Shown: positions 34,200 to 46,001 of the stretch, one piece after another
Position numbering within the stretch: the stretch's first letter is position 1
Layout of the letters: each line of letters begins with the position of its first letter
Source of the DNA: Phragmitibacter flavus
Lineage (GTDB): Bacteria; Verrucomicrobiota; Verrucomicrobiia; Verrucomicrobiales; Verrucomicrobiaceae
DNA: 64,000 bases
Direction: 5' to 3'
Assembly (NCBI RefSeq): GCF_005780165.1
Contig: NZ_VAUV01000007.1
Coordinates: 186,001 to 250,000, forward strand
Notes under the pieces: generated by a model
What the model saw: the letters and a program-made list of their open reading frames with translations, nothing else
The model's database searches: none
What the model was told of the DNA's origin: nothing
Position numbers and translations under genes: made by a program

Positions 34200-35687
34200 T
34201 TAATGGCTAAGGAGTTTGTCGAGAGCGCCGGGTTTGTCGTGGATGGCGAGGCGGTCGACGAGGGTGGCGCTGGCGTCGTTGAGACCTTGAAGGACAACTT
34301 CGGTGCCTTCGCGGCGGAATTTGAGGACGATTTTGTCGAGGGCAGTGATGGCGGTGATGTCCCAGATGTGGGCTTGGCTGACATCAATGACCACTTTGTT
34401 GAGCACTTCGCGGAAGTCGAAGGACTTGGCGAAGCTGCTGGCAGAGACGAAGAAGAGCTGGCCGCGCACGAGATAGGTGCGGGTGCGGGTGGGTTCGTCG
34501 AGAGTGGAGGTGACGTCGACAATTTGGGCAACTTTGCGGGCGAAGGTGAGGGCGCTCATGAGGACGCCGACGAAAACGCCGAGGGCGAGGTTGTGGGTGA
34601 AGACGACCACCAGGACGGTGGCGATCATGACCATGCTGGAGCTTTTGGGATGGGTGCGGAGATTTTTGAGGGAGGCCCAGTTGAAGGTGCCGATGGACAC
34701 CATGATCATGACGGCGACGAGAGCAGCCATGGGGATTTTCGCGACCCAATCACCGACGAGGACGAGGAGAAGCATGAGGAAGAGTCCGGCAACAAAGGTG
34801 GAGAGGCGTCCGCGACCGCCGGATTGGACGTTGATGACGGTTTGTCCGATCATGGCGCAACCGGCCATGCCACCGAAGAAACCGGCGACGATGTTGGCGA
34901 TGCCTTGTCCGGAACATTCGCGGTTTTTCTGGCTGTCGGTGTCAGTGAGGTCGTCGACGATGGACGCGGTCATGAGGGACTCAAGCAGACCGACGACGGC
35001 GAGGGGGAGGGAGTAAGGAAGGATGATCCAGAGCGTTTCAAGATTGAGGGGGACATCGGGGAGGAAGAAGGTGGGAAGGGTGGTGGGGAGTTCGCCCATG
35101 TCGCCGACGGTGCGGAGGTCGAGTCCGGTGATGAGGGCAAAGGCGGTGAGGACGATGATGCAGACCAGGGGGGAAGGGACGGCTTTGGTGAGGAGGGGGA
35201 GGAGGTAGATGATGGCGAGTCCGGCGGCGACCATGGCATACATGGGCCAGCCGGTGCCTTTGAATTCGGGGAGCTGGGCGAGAAAGATGAGGATGGCAAG
35301 GGCGTTGACGAAGCCGATGGTGACGGATCGGGAGACGAACTTGAGGAGGTCGCCAAGCTTGAAGATGCCGGCAACGATTTGGAACACGCCGGTGAGCAGG
35401 GTGGCGGCGAGGAGGTATTGGAGGCCGTGGTCTTTGACGAGGTTGACCATGAGCAGGGCCATGGCCCCGGTGGCGGCGGAGATCATCGCGGGCCGGCCCC
35501 CAACGATGGCGGTGACGATGGCGATGCAGAAGGAGGCGTAGAGGCCGACCTTGGGGTCGACCCCGGCAATGATGGAGAAGGCGATGGCTTCAGGGATGAG
35601 GGCGAGGGCAACAACGAGGCCGGCGAGGAGATCTTTGTGAATGTTGGAGAACCATTGTTGTTGGGTAGTTTGCCAGAAGGATTGCAT
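34200..35687 (-). CDS. SulP family anion transporter with C-terminal STAS domain
   Basis: 495 residues. About 11-14 hydrophobic helices precede a cytoplasmic STAS domain (about 390-495, with [12 protein letters not shown] and [20 protein letters not shown], where the phosphorylatable or contact serine region lies). The SulP core is well conserved: [39 protein letters not shown], and [19 protein letters not shown]. Family members carry sulfate, bicarbonate or other anions. The short type with adjacent UspA resembles bacterial bicarbonate/sodium-type SulP proteins, but the substrate is not settled. First gene of a SulP-UspA-VOC set on the minus strand. Confidence 0.93.
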   Translation of the reverse strand: MQSFWQTTQQQWFSNIHKDLLAGLVVALALIPEAIAFSIIAGVDPKVGLYASFCIAIVTAIVGGRPAMISAATGAMALLMVNLVKDHGLQYLLAATLLTGVFQIVAGIFKLGDLLKFVSRSVTIGFVNALAILIFLAQLPEFKGTGWPMYAMVAAGLAIIYLLPLLTKAVPSPLVCIIVLTAFALITGLDLRTVGDMGELPTTLPTFFLPDVPLNLETLWIILPYSLPLAVVGLLESLMTASIVDDLTDTDSQKNRECSGQGIANIVAGFFGGMAGCAMIGQTVINVQSGGRGRLSTFVAGLFLMLLLVLVGDWVAKIPMAALVAVMIMVSIGTFNWASLKNLRTHPKSSSMVMIATVLVVVFTHNLALGVFVGVLMSALTFARKVAQIVDVTSTLDEPTRTRTYLVRGQLFFVSASSFAKSFDFREVLNKVVIDVSQAHIWDITAITALDKIVLKFRREGTEVVLQGLNDASATLVDRLAIHDKPGALDKLLSH

Positions 35688-36095
35688 GATGAGTGGGTAT
35701 TTTTGCTGAAGGATGAAGGAATGTTGAGGAGTTGGGGAAGCTGAGGCGGGAGCATGGAACTCCCAGAGGTGAGCGCAGCAGACCGGTGTTTGAAGGAGGA
35801 AGCCGGATTTGATGAGGCTTCGAAACGGAGACGCGGTGATGCTTTGCCCTGAATGGCGGGCAGAGGGCGGCTCGTTGAAAAATTTAAGGCGGACTAAGTT
35901 TCACCGGGATGGCTGGTATCGAGGTCTTCAATGGCGGGGGCGGGTATGGTAGGGACTTAATGGGAGGGCGCAAGGCGAGATTGGATTTTCATGGCTTCGG
36001 GGTTGCCTGAACTTCGGTGCCTGCTAGGTTCGCCCGGATTTGCCTCCAGGCGGTGGTGTTTGTATTGCTGGTGAGGTGGCTTGAATTTTTGAACC
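35688..36095. other. Intergenic stretch with no supported feature
   Basis: This 408-base gap separates divergent genes (SulP on minus, membrane protein on plus). It should hold both promoters, but I see no convincing -35/-10 pair, hairpin or repeat. The short open frames in it mirror neighbouring sequence and are not supported. Confidence 0.4.
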
Positions 36096-37832
36096 ATGTC
36101 GCGATTGAATACTTTTTTGAGGGTTTGGGGATGGGAGATTGTGGGTTCGGTGATGTTTGGAGTGGTGGTGTGGTTGTGTCTGCCGGATCGGGTGGTGACG
36201 ATTGATGATGACTATGGGTATTTGAGGTCGGTTCAGGAGACGTGGGAGAAGGGGCGGCCGTGGACGAATGAGTTTTTGGTGCCTTTTGCGGCGACGACAT
36301 CGCTGCTCACGTGTTTGTTGTATGCGGTGTCGGGCGGGAGCATGATGGTGGGGGTGCATGGGGCCCTGGCGTTGTCGGCGGCGGTATTTTATGGAGGGCT
36401 TGCGGCCTTGGTGAGGATGGCGGGGGTTTCACGCTGGCTGGCGGCGTTGGTGTCTTTTTTGGTGCTGACGGGCCCGACGGTGTTTTTCATGCTGCTGATG
36501 TTCACCTCGGTGCCGCTGTATTGGGCGGGATTGGTGATTTGTGTGGTGGCGGGGGTGAAGAGGAACTGGTGGCTGTTTTCGGTGGCTTTTGTGTTGTCGA
36601 TTGCAACGCGGCAGAGCGCGCTGGTGTGGCTGGCGATTCCTGGCTGGCTGTTGGTGGAGGAGGTTTGGGCAGGGCGGAAGCAGTGGCCGAAGCTGAGTTT
36701 TTCGTGGGGTCCGGTGCTGGCGATCGGAGTGGGGCTTGCGGCGTTTGTGCTGCTGAAGTTGGGGATGAATGAGACAAACGGTCAGCGCGTGGCCGATGAG
36801 GCGATGCGGCAGATGCCGGGAGGCGGGGTGAAATCGTTTTTGGGGGTGTTTGCAATTTTAGCGGGGTATGGAACCGCATCGTTTTTGCTGGGGATGGGTC
36901 GGGGCGAGGTGGTGCGGCGGGTCATGTGGGTGCCTGCGGTGTTGGTTGGGGCGGCGGGTGCGTGGCTGGCGATCTGGTCGTTTGAGCAATTGACCTGGTC
37001 ACACAGTTGTTATCTGGATGGCTGGACAAAGCCGGTGTTTGGAATGATGGGCACGGTCGCGGGATTGGGATTGATTTTGTTTCCGCGGTTGCCGTGGTGG
37101 CCAGCTTTGTGGGCGGGACTGGGAGCGTGGTTGCCGCAGCTCATTTATGTGAGCGGATTTGATTATTATTATGTAGAGACGTTTTTGTGGGGATTGGTCG
37201 CGTCGTTGTTTGGAACGGTGGCGTGGAAGGCGAAAGGGGCGGGATGGTTGGAGTCGGGATTGGTTCGAGGATTGGGGGTGTTGGTGGCGCTGGCGTTGGT
37301 GGGGTGGAATTTGCGTTGTGTGGCGAAACACAAGCTGAGTCAGGATCGGGTATCGGCTTTTTGTCAGGTCTATGAGAAGGCTTTGGATGAGGGATTGTTG
37401 AAGCCGCATGAGGTGGGGTTTAGTCCGTTTGGCTACACGGGTTGGTTGTTTGATGAGTATTACCTGGCAGGTGGGGGCCGCAGTCCCGGTGCCTTCGTTT
37501 CGTATCGGGATGATTGGAATGGGGAACGTGGAACGGGGGTTTTGTCGATTTATCCGCGCGAGTTTCGCAAGTATCGGGACTGGCTGCCGGCACAGAGCAG
37601 CAAGACGTTGAGGGAGAGTCCCGACGCGGTGCTGGTGACTTCAATTGACGCCAAGATTTTGTGGTTCTGGAAAGCGAAATTTGAGATCCGACGCGTGCAC
37701 AGCGACGCCAAGCGCGATGATGTGGTGGAGCTGGATTATGACCGGTATGTGCGCCAGCCGTTTCCGCTGAATGATGAGGAATGGCGAAAATTGATGGCGG
37801 GGGATCGCACGCTGGGCCGCTCGTTAAAATGA
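36096..37832 (+). CDS. Polytopic membrane protein, possible GT-C-type glycosyltransferase
   Basis: 578 residues, about ten hydrophobic helices over residues 10-420 and a C-terminal soluble part of about 150 residues. After the first helix lies TIDDDYGYLRSV, an acidic loop in the position where GT-C enzymes (ArnT/PMT-like, using polyprenyl-phosphate sugars) carry their catalytic aspartate. RQSALVWLAIPGWLLVEEV is also typical of this superfamily. The acceptor and sugar are unknown. The 3' end overlaps the ccoI 3' end on the other strand by 9 bases (37824-37832). Confidence 0.65.
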   Translation: MSRLNTFLRVWGWEIVGSVMFGVVVWLCLPDRVVTIDDDYGYLRSVQETWEKGRPWTNEFLVPFAATTSLLTCLLYAVSGGSMMVGVHGALALSAAVFYGGLAALVRMAGVSRWLAALVSFLVLTGPTVFFMLLMFTSVPLYWAGLVICVVAGVKRNWWLFSVAFVLSIATRQSALVWLAIPGWLLVEEVWAGRKQWPKLSFSWGPVLAIGVGLAAFVLLKLGMNETNGQRVADEAMRQMPGGGVKSFLGVFAILAGYGTASFLLGMGRGEVVRRVMWVPAVLVGAAGAWLAIWSFEQLTWSHSCYLDGWTKPVFGMMGTVAGLGLILFPRLPWWPALWAGLGAWLPQLIYVSGFDYYYVETFLWGLVASLFGTVAWKAKGAGWLESGLVRGLGVLVALALVGWNLRCVAKHKLSQDRVSAFCQVYEKALDEGLLKPHEVGFSPFGYTGWLFDEYYLAGGGRSPGAFVSYRDDWNGERGTGVLSIYPREFRKYRDWLPAQSSKTLRESPDAVLVTSIDAKILWFWKAKFEIRRVHSDAKRDDVVELDYDRYVRQPFPLNDEEWRKLMAGDRTLGRSLK

Positions 37833-40244
37833 GAGGGCCGGGCGGGGTGCGTCGATGGAGGGAGCCGGGATGTGGCGGGCAGATGGTGGCATCGCGGTGG
37901 TCTGGCCTGGCGGTTTGCCGAAGATGGCGCGGGCGATGGCGAGGGTGATGGCGGAGCTCGCAGGCATGAGGATGGCGGCGAGGAGGGGGTTCATCATGCC
38001 GGTGAGGGAAAGAAGGATGGCGGCGAGGTTGTAGAGAAGGGCGAAGGCAAAGACGCTGCGCACGGCACGACGTCGACGATGGGCGACGTTGAGCAGGGTG
38101 GGGATGAAGCGCAGGCTGTTGCCGAGGAAGTAGAAGTCGGCTTTGTGTTCGAGGAAGTTTCTGCCGGTGACGGGGCTGCCGGCGCAGAGGGCGGCTTCGA
38201 TGGCGAGGCTGTCGTTGGCTCCGTCGCCGATGAAAAGGGTGTCGAGTTGGTTGAGGCTGTGGACGCGTTGGGCTTTGTCTTGTGGGGTCATCTGACTGTG
38301 CCAGTGGGTGGGAGGGATGTGGAGGGTGCTGGCGATTAGGGCGACTTTTTGTTCACGGTCGCCGCTGAAGAGATAGAGGTCGTGACCCTGTTGATGGAGT
38401 GTGTTGCAGGCTTGGATGGTTTCGGGTCGGAGGGCGTCGGTGAAGGTGAAGATAGCGAGGGTTTTTCCATCGCAGGTGAACTCGGTGTCGCCGGGTTGTT
38501 GGGATGGAGTGATGCTGCGCCAACCGGGTCGACCGAGAGACCAGTGGTGTTGGTCGTCGTCGATGTAGCTGAGTCCGAATCCGGTGGTTTCGGTGATGGT
38601 GATGGGGATTTTGACGGTGGTGGTTTGGATGGGGCCGATGTGGTCGAAGAGGCTGCGGCTGACGGGGTGGAGGTTGCTGGTGGTGAGATGGTGGAGGGCG
38701 TGGCGTTGTTCGACGGTGAGTTGGCGGAGGGCTTCGGGATTGGTGAGGGTGGGGTTTTCGAGGGTGAGGGTGCCGGTTTTGTCGAAGATGATTTTTTTGA
38801 TTCTGGCGAGTCGGGGCCAGAGGTTGGAGGTGCGGACGAAGACGCCGAGACGCTCCATCCAGGAGGCGGCGAGGTCGTCGGCATAGGGGGCGGCCACGCC
38901 GAGGGCACAGGGGCAGGAGACGACGAAGACGGAGATCATGACTTGGAGGGCAAGTGCGATGTCGTGTCCGTTGATCCACCACCAAGAGGCTCCGCCGATT
39001 CCGATGAGGATGACGATGATGAGGTAGGCACGCATGAGGGCGGCGTTGAAGAGCGGGGCGTTTTCTGCGGGTTCGCGGCTTTGCAGAAGGCGTTGCAGAA
39101 GGGATTGGGACCAAGTTTCGCTGGCGGTGACGTCGAAACTTTGGGTGCCGATGTTGAGGGCGCCTGAGGGGATGTTTTGGCCAATGGTGCGGGTGGCGGC
39201 CTGGCTTTCCCCATTGATCCATTCGAGGCTGAGGGATCCCTCTGGAGAGATGAGCAGGGAGTCGACGGGGCAGATGTCGCCGGGGTTGATGCGCAACTGA
39301 TCGAGTGGCTGGATGGCAGCGAGGGGAATGGATTCGGCGGTGCCGGAGGTGGCGATGCGGGTGATTTTTTCGGGGATGGCGCTGGATTGGAGGAGGCGGC
39401 GGCGGTTGCGTTCGAGGGCAACCTGTTGGAGCCAGCGTCCGCCCAGCATGAGGAAGATGAAGATGGAGACGAAGTCGAAGTATTTGAGGGTGGGAATGCT
39501 GGCGAGCCAGCCATACATGGAGCCTGCCCAGGCGGCGAGGATGCCGAGGGTGATGGGGGTGTCCATGTGGAGGAGACCGAGGCGCAGGGAGAGGTAACTG
39601 CGGGTGGCGAAGTAGCTGCCGCCGACGAGCAGGGAGAGGGTGGCGGAGCAGGCGGTGATGATGTCGAACCAGGACGCGAACATGAAGTCGCGGTCCATGC
39701 CGAGGTAGGAGGGAAGGCTGAAGGCCATGGTGTTCATGGCGAAAGCGGCGCAGAGTCCGAGGCGTTGGTTGAAACTGCTGGATTCGACTTGTGAAGCAGA
39801 GGTGGGGTCGGATTTACCAACGAGATAGCCGAATTGTTGAAGAGTTTTGGCGAACTGGATGAGGTCGAACTGGCGGGGGTTGAAGTCGAGGTGGAGTTCG
39901 CTGCGCGAGGTTTGGATGTGGAGGTGCTGGGCGCCGGGTTGGGTGGTGAAGAGGTGATTGATCAACCACACACAGCCAATGCAGGAGATGCCCTGGACGG
40001 CGAGGGTGAGGTGGACGTCCTTGTTCTCGGTCGGCGGGATGAGTTCGTCGAGCCAGGAGTAGTCGCGTTCGCGCAGGGTTTGGGGGTTGACGGGCGGGAG
40101 GGGTTGTTGACCGCGGAGGTCGTAGAACTGGTCGAGGCCCTGCTGATGGAGGAGGTCATGGACATAGGCGCATCCAAGGCAGCAGTAGTCGGCGGCTGCG
40201 GTGTTGGAGGGGATGGCGTTGCCGCAATGAAGGCAGTTGGGCAT
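37824..40244 (-). CDS. ccoI: Copper-transporting P1B ATPase for cbb3 oxidase assembly (CcoI/FixI)
   Basis: 806 residues from the ATG at 40244; a longer in-frame start at 40307 would overlap the preceding gene. The N-terminal cysteine-rich metal-binding domain (CLHCGN ... DYCCLGCAYVHDLL) is typical of CcoI-type pumps. A heavy-metal-associated domain with GISCIGC follows. The membrane metal site is SCPCALGVAAPYADD, the actuator GES is in INGESQ, the phosphorylation motif is DKTGTLT, and the hinge has GDGANDSLA. It exports Cu(I) from the cytoplasm so that the oxidase's copper centre can be loaded. It is the last gene of the cbb3 operon, starting 7 bases after the preceding stop. Confidence 0.94.
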   Translation of the reverse strand: MPNCLHCGNAIPSNTAAADYCCLGCAYVHDLLHQQGLDQFYDLRGQQPLPPVNPQTLRERDYSWLDELIPPTENKDVHLTLAVQGISCIGCVWLINHLFTTQPGAQHLHIQTSRSELHLDFNPRQFDLIQFAKTLQQFGYLVGKSDPTSASQVESSSFNQRLGLCAAFAMNTMAFSLPSYLGMDRDFMFASWFDIITACSATLSLLVGGSYFATRSYLSLRLGLLHMDTPITLGILAAWAGSMYGWLASIPTLKYFDFVSIFIFLMLGGRWLQQVALERNRRRLLQSSAIPEKITRIATSGTAESIPLAAIQPLDQLRINPGDICPVDSLLISPEGSLSLEWINGESQAATRTIGQNIPSGALNIGTQSFDVTASETWSQSLLQRLLQSREPAENAPLFNAALMRAYLIIVILIGIGGASWWWINGHDIALALQVMISVFVVSCPCALGVAAPYADDLAASWMERLGVFVRTSNLWPRLARIKKIIFDKTGTLTLENPTLTNPEALRQLTVEQRHALHHLTTSNLHPVSRSLFDHIGPIQTTTVKIPITITETTGFGLSYIDDDQHHWSLGRPGWRSITPSQQPGDTEFTCDGKTLAIFTFTDALRPETIQACNTLHQQGHDLYLFSGDREQKVALIASTLHIPPTHWHSQMTPQDKAQRVHSLNQLDTLFIGDGANDSLAIEAALCAGSPVTGRNFLEHKADFYFLGNSLRFIPTLLNVAHRRRRAVRSVFAFALLYNLAAILLSLTGMMNPLLAAILMPASSAITLAIARAIFGKPPGQTTAMPPSARHIPAPSIDAPRPALSF

Positions 40245-40251
40245 GGTCAGA

Positions 40252-40965
40252 TCATTGGGGGACGCCGGTGATGAGGGACGGGTGGCAGCAACTGGTGTCG
40301 GGTTCACCGGTGAAGGTGCCGCGCAGGCGCCAGATCATGATGAAAACGGCGAGCAGGGCGAGGCTGCGCTGAACCTGGCGGAGACGGACGGGGGTGAGCT
40401 TGAGGTTGAGCCATTGCAGTTGGGTTTGCATAAGCCAAAGGAGGGGGAGGGTGCCAAAGCCGAAGGCGAGGGCGAAGCTGGCACCACCGATGGTCGAGCC
40501 GTTGGCGACGGCGAGGCCAAGCATGAGGTAGAGGGGTCCACAGGGGATGAGCGGGGTGGCGAGGCCGATGATGATGGCGCGGTGAAAGGGGGGACGTCGC
40601 AGGGCCCAGAGTTTGAGGCGGGCCATGGGCATGGTGAGGAAGCGAGGTTTGGGAAGCCAGCGTTCGAGGCCGAAGGCGATGATGATGAAGAGGCCGACCA
40701 AAAGCCAGGGGAGGATGAGTGCGGGGCCATGTTGGAACCACTGCATGGGCATGATGCCGATGGTGCCTGCGATGGCTCCGATGACGGTGTAGGAGAGGAG
40801 GCGGGCGGCGTGGTAGAGGGTGGTGTCGCGGATGAAGGGGGTGGGTTTTTGGGAGCTGGCTTTGCCTGCCCAGGCACAGGCCATAGGGCCACACATGCCG
40901 ACACAGTGGAGACTGGTGACGAGTCCTGCAAAGAAGGCGGTGGCGGTGGTGTCAATGGCTGGCAT
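40252..40965 (-). CDS. SafE/TauE-like membrane protein in the CcoH position
   Basis: 237 residues from the ATG at 40965; an ATG at 40974 also overlaps the preceding gene. The N-terminal FFAGLVTSLHCVGMCGPMAC is the hallmark of the sulfite-exporter-like proteins found in cbb3 assembly clusters, with two Cys that may handle copper. Six hydrophobic segments are visible, including ALILPWLLVGLFIIIAFG and IIIGLATPLIPCGPLYLMLG, with a second Cys. The C terminus ends with a CC pair (TSCCHPS). It is presumably involved in copper delivery for the oxidase. Confidence 0.82.
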   Translation of the reverse strand: MPAIDTTATAFFAGLVTSLHCVGMCGPMACAWAGKASSQKPTPFIRDTTLYHAARLLSYTVIGAIAGTIGIMPMQWFQHGPALILPWLLVGLFIIIAFGLERWLPKPRFLTMPMARLKLWALRRPPFHRAIIIGLATPLIPCGPLYLMLGLAVANGSTIGGASFALAFGFGTLPLLWLMQTQLQWLNLKLTPVRLRQVQRSLALLAVFIMIWRLRGTFTGEPDTSCCHPSLITGVPQ

Positions 40966-41122
40966 CGGCATCAACGTGAGGGGTGGGGAGGGGGATTTTC
41001 TCAGGCTGGTTATTGACGGCGATGGTGATGAAACAGGTCCAGACGGTGATGAGGACGAGGAAGGCCAGCACGATCCACAGCCAGGGTTTATTTGAGATAG
41101 TTTTGCGGATTGAGGTAATCAT
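40952..41122 (-). CDS. Tiny single-TM protein in the FixH position
   Basis: 56 residues from the ATG at 41122. The longer in-frame opening to 41260 is Ser/Pro-rich sequence overlapping ccoG and is not believed. It is basic at the N terminus (MITSIRKTISNKPW), followed by one membrane helix (LWIVLAFLVLITVWTCFITI) and a short outside tail with His residues. FixH/CcoG-associated proteins are about 150 residues, so this would be only the membrane-anchor part. It overlaps both neighbours (ccoG by 35 bases and the SafE-like gene by 14), which argues for translational coupling. Confidence 0.55.
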   Translation of the reverse strand: MITSIRKTISNKPWLWIVLAFLVLITVWTCFITIAVNNQPEKIPLPTPHVDADASH

Positions 41123-42524
41123 CGTTTTGTATGCGGGGGTCGGGGCCGAGGAACTCGACGGCGCGGGTGGCGGTGGCTCCTTTGGGAAGGAGTTCGGTGA
41201 CGTGGATGAGGGTTTTGATCGGGCCGTCCTGGTAGTTTTGTTTGGGGAGGGTGAGGACAAGGATGCGGATGGATTCGGCGCCGGGAGCGACGGTGACGGG
41301 ATCGTTGGTTCCGCTGATTTGCAGTCCAGCAGGGGCGTCGGGGGGAAGGGTGATTTGGTAGTCGACGTGGATGTTGCGTTTGTTGATGATGCGGACCTGG
41401 AACTGGTTTCTGATCAGGTTTTCGGTGAGGAAATAAGGGGCACCGGTCATGCGCGTGGAGGAGATGCGCAGGGGTTTGATGGTGCTGAATCCGAAGGCAA
41501 AGACGATGATGCCGATGGCGAAAAAGACGGTGTAAAGGAGGGTGCGCGGGCGCAGGTAGCGGGTTTTGCCGCCTTGCAGGCCGACCATGGAATCGAAGCG
41601 CACCAGTCCGGTCGGTCGCTTGAGGCGGATCATGACGTCGTTGCAGGCATCCACGCAGGCGGTGCAGCCGATGCATTCCATTTGCAGGCCGTTGCGAATG
41701 TCGATCCCGGTGGGGCAGACCTGGACACAACGCAGGCAGTTAACGCAGTCGCCGGCCGGGGCGTCGGGGGTGGATTTGCCACGGGGTTCGCCGCGAATTT
41801 TGTCGTAACCAATGACGACGGTGTGGTCGTCGGTCAGGGCGGACTGGAGTCGGCCATAGGGGCAGAGGATGATGCAGAATTGTTCACGGAACCAGCTGAA
41901 GGAAAAGTAGATGGCACCGGTGAGGAAGAGCATGATGCCGAACGCGAGGAGGTGCTGCGTGGGCGGACCCTGCATCCATTGGTAGAGGGTGCGAAGGGAG
42001 ATGAAGTAGGAGATGAAGATGTGCGCGATGAGGGTCGATAGGAGCAGGTAGATGCTGTGTTTGAGAAGGCGCAGGCGGATCTTTCTTGATGTCCAGGGGG
42101 CACTGTCGAGTTTGCGACGCTGCACGGCATCGCCTTCGATGAGGCGTTCGACCCGGCGAAAGATGTGTTCGAGGAAAACGGTGTAGGGACAGGTCCATCC
42201 GCACCAGACTCGGCCGAAGAAGGCGGAGAGATAATAGAGGGAGAAGGCGAGGCCGGTGACGACGAAAAAGCCGAGCCAGAGGTCCTGGGTGGCGAAGGTG
42301 ATCCCGAGGAAGTGGAAGCGGAGATTGGCGGTGTCGAAGAAGACGGCGGGGTGGCCGTTGATGGGAATCCAGGGGAGGGCGATGTAGACGAGGATGAGGA
42401 CCAGAGCGGTGAGGCGTCGCCAGTGGGCGAAGGGTCCGCGCACGTCGGCGGGGTGCAGCATCTGCCGCGATCCATCCTTGGCGATGGTGGTGACGCTGTC
42501 GAGATTGGGGGTGATGGGGGGCAT
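41088..42524 (-). CDS. ccoG: cbb3 oxidase accessory protein CcoG (4Fe-4S membrane protein)
   Basis: 478 residues. Five or so membrane helices lie in the first half and include FFVVTGLAFSLYYLSAFFGR and the conserved VWCGWTCPYTVFLEHIFR. Two ferredoxin-type clusters follow: CVNCLRCVQVCPTGIDIRNG and CIGCTACVDACNDV. A C-terminal Ig-like domain (about 370-478, FKPL-type rightmost strands) closes the protein. CcoG is a copper reductase-type assembly factor of cbb3 oxidases. The order ccoP-ccoG-(FixH position)-ccoI is the standard one. Confidence 0.95.
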   Translation of the reverse strand: MPPITPNLDSVTTIAKDGSRQMLHPADVRGPFAHWRRLTALVLILVYIALPWIPINGHPAVFFDTANLRFHFLGITFATQDLWLGFFVVTGLAFSLYYLSAFFGRVWCGWTCPYTVFLEHIFRRVERLIEGDAVQRRKLDSAPWTSRKIRLRLLKHSIYLLLSTLIAHIFISYFISLRTLYQWMQGPPTQHLLAFGIMLFLTGAIYFSFSWFREQFCIILCPYGRLQSALTDDHTVVIGYDKIRGEPRGKSTPDAPAGDCVNCLRCVQVCPTGIDIRNGLQMECIGCTACVDACNDVMIRLKRPTGLVRFDSMVGLQGGKTRYLRPRTLLYTVFFAIGIIVFAFGFSTIKPLRISSTRMTGAPYFLTENLIRNQFQVRIINKRNIHVDYQITLPPDAPAGLQISGTNDPVTVAPGAESIRILVLTLPKQNYQDGPIKTLIHVTELLPKGATATRAVEFLGPDPRIQNDDYLNPQNYLK

Positions 42525-42563
42525 GATGGGGTTGGGGAACCGCCAGTAAGTGACCTTGTTTTC

Positions 42564-43157
42564 TTAGTGAGAGGGTGAGTCGGCGGCTTTGGTGATGGGT
42601 TGGCCTTCCTTGTGATGGCTCATGATGTAGGCGACGACTTCGACGACGCGTTTGACGCCGAGTTGGGGTTCCCAAGGGGGCATGCCTTTGGAGGCATCGG
42701 GGGATCCTTTGCGAACGATTTTGAGGACTTCAGTGGGGAGGCCGCCGTGTTTCCATTCGACATCGGAGAGGGAAACGCCGGGGAGTTTTGTGCCGGCAAG
42801 GGTGCCGCTGAGGTCGGGGGCGTGGCAGGCGGCGCAGTTTTGTTGGAAGGTGGCTTTGCCGGCTGCGATGGTGGCGGGGTCGAGGGACATTGCCCAGAGT
42901 TTGGGGTCGTCGAGGGATTCGAGTTCCTTGAGCCGGGTGTTGTCGATTTTTGCCATGGCGTCGTTAATGCGTTCCTCATCGGATTGGATGACGCCGAGCT
43001 GGTAGTAGGCGAGCCAGTAGAAGACGAAGAAGGCGATGGCGATGTAGAGGGTGAAGAGCCACCAGTTGGGGAGTTTTTGATCGTATTCCTGGATGCCGTC
43101 GTAGACGTGGTCACGCAGGATGGGGGTGTTGGGATCGGGGTTGGGGGAGGAGGACAT
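42564..43157 (-). CDS. ccoP: Single-haem CcoP-like subunit of cbb3 oxidase
   Basis: 197 residues: an N-terminal soluble segment (HVYDGIQEYDQKLPNWW), the CcoP membrane helix (LFTLYIAIAFFVFYWLAYY), then one c-type haem site CAACH with the distal-ligand region GMPPWEPQLG. Canonical CcoP is about 300 residues with two CxxCH motifs. Here only one is present, so the subunit is monohaem and shortened. It delivers electrons from a soluble cytochrome to CcoO/CcoN. It sits 12 bases after ccoQ and 39 bases before ccoG. Confidence 0.93.
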   Translation of the reverse strand: MSSSPNPDPNTPILRDHVYDGIQEYDQKLPNWWLFTLYIAIAFFVFYWLAYYQLGVIQSDEERINDAMAKIDNTRLKELESLDDPKLWAMSLDPATIAAGKATFQQNCAACHAPDLSGTLAGTKLPGVSLSDVEWKHGGLPTEVLKIVRKGSPDASKGMPPWEPQLGVKRVVEVVAYIMSHHKEGQPITKAADSPSH

Positions 43158-43169
43158 GGGGGGAGGGGT

Positions 43170-43367
43170 TCAGGGGTTTTTGTCTTGATTGGGGGTGGGG
43201 TTTGCGGGAGGGGCGGGGTCGAGCGGGAGTTGGGCGATGTGGTTGATGAGTTCCTTGCGCGTGGTGAGGGCGCGAAGGGAGCCGATGATGAAGGCGGCGA
43301 AGGTGAAGATGAAGGCGATGATGGGCACGATGCTGGCCCAGTGGTCGTAGAAAACGCGGTGGAACAT
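43170..43367 (-). CDS. ccoQ: CcoQ-like small subunit
   Basis: 65 residues with one membrane helix (VPIIAFIFTFAAFIIGSLRA) and a Pro-rich cytoplasmic tail. The position directly after the fused ccoN-ccoO gene and before ccoP, plus size, fits CcoQ/FixQ, which stabilises the complex. Sequence similarity in this family is weak, so the call relies on position. Confidence 0.7.
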   Translation of the reverse strand: MFHRVFYDHWASIVPIIAFIFTFAAFIIGSLRALTTRKELINHIAQLPLDPAPPANPTPNQDKNP

Positions 43368-43379
43368 GGGGATGGTTGG

Positions 43380-45780
<2,401 letters not shown>

Positions 45781-45794
<14 letters not shown>

Positions 45795-45969
45795 GGTGGG
45801 GTGATTTGACCTTGGGTTGGGGGTTGCCTGGGCATTGAGGCGGATCAAGAGGAAGCAGGGCCTCTTGTTCCAAGCTGTTGCGGGTGCCTTTCTGGCTGCC
45901 CAAAAACAGGATCACAAATCCTCCTGCCAGCAATAAACTGAGAAAGATGGTGACAGCTAATGCTTCCAT
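45781..45969 (-). CDS. ccoS: cbb3 oxidase maturation protein CcoS
   Basis: 62 residues, one N-terminal helix (LAVTIFLSLLLAGGFVILFL) and a short soluble tail. This matches CcoS in size and in placement within the operon, although in many bacteria ccoS is the last gene whereas here it is first. The stop overlaps the ccoNO start by 14 bases, so the two are translationally coupled. CcoS is needed for cofactor insertion in CcoN. Confidence 0.85.
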
Positions 45970-45984
45970 TCTGAACGACCGGGT

Positions 45985-46001
45985 TACCTGATTTCCAGGT
46001 A
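45985..46001. promoter_or_regulatory. Perfect inverted repeat upstream of the cbb3 operon
   Basis: TACCTG (45985-45990), a 5-base spacer and CAGGTA (45996-46001), located 16 bases before the ccoS start codon. It overlaps the zone where the promoter's -10 region or start site would fall. It is not an FNR-type TTGAT-N4-ATCAA site. A transcription factor operator is likely. Confidence 0.5.

Noticed and set aside
34203-35744. 513-codon open frame antisense to the SulP gene
   Set aside because: Same mirror effect of high third-position GC; no domain or start context, and the SulP gene is certain.
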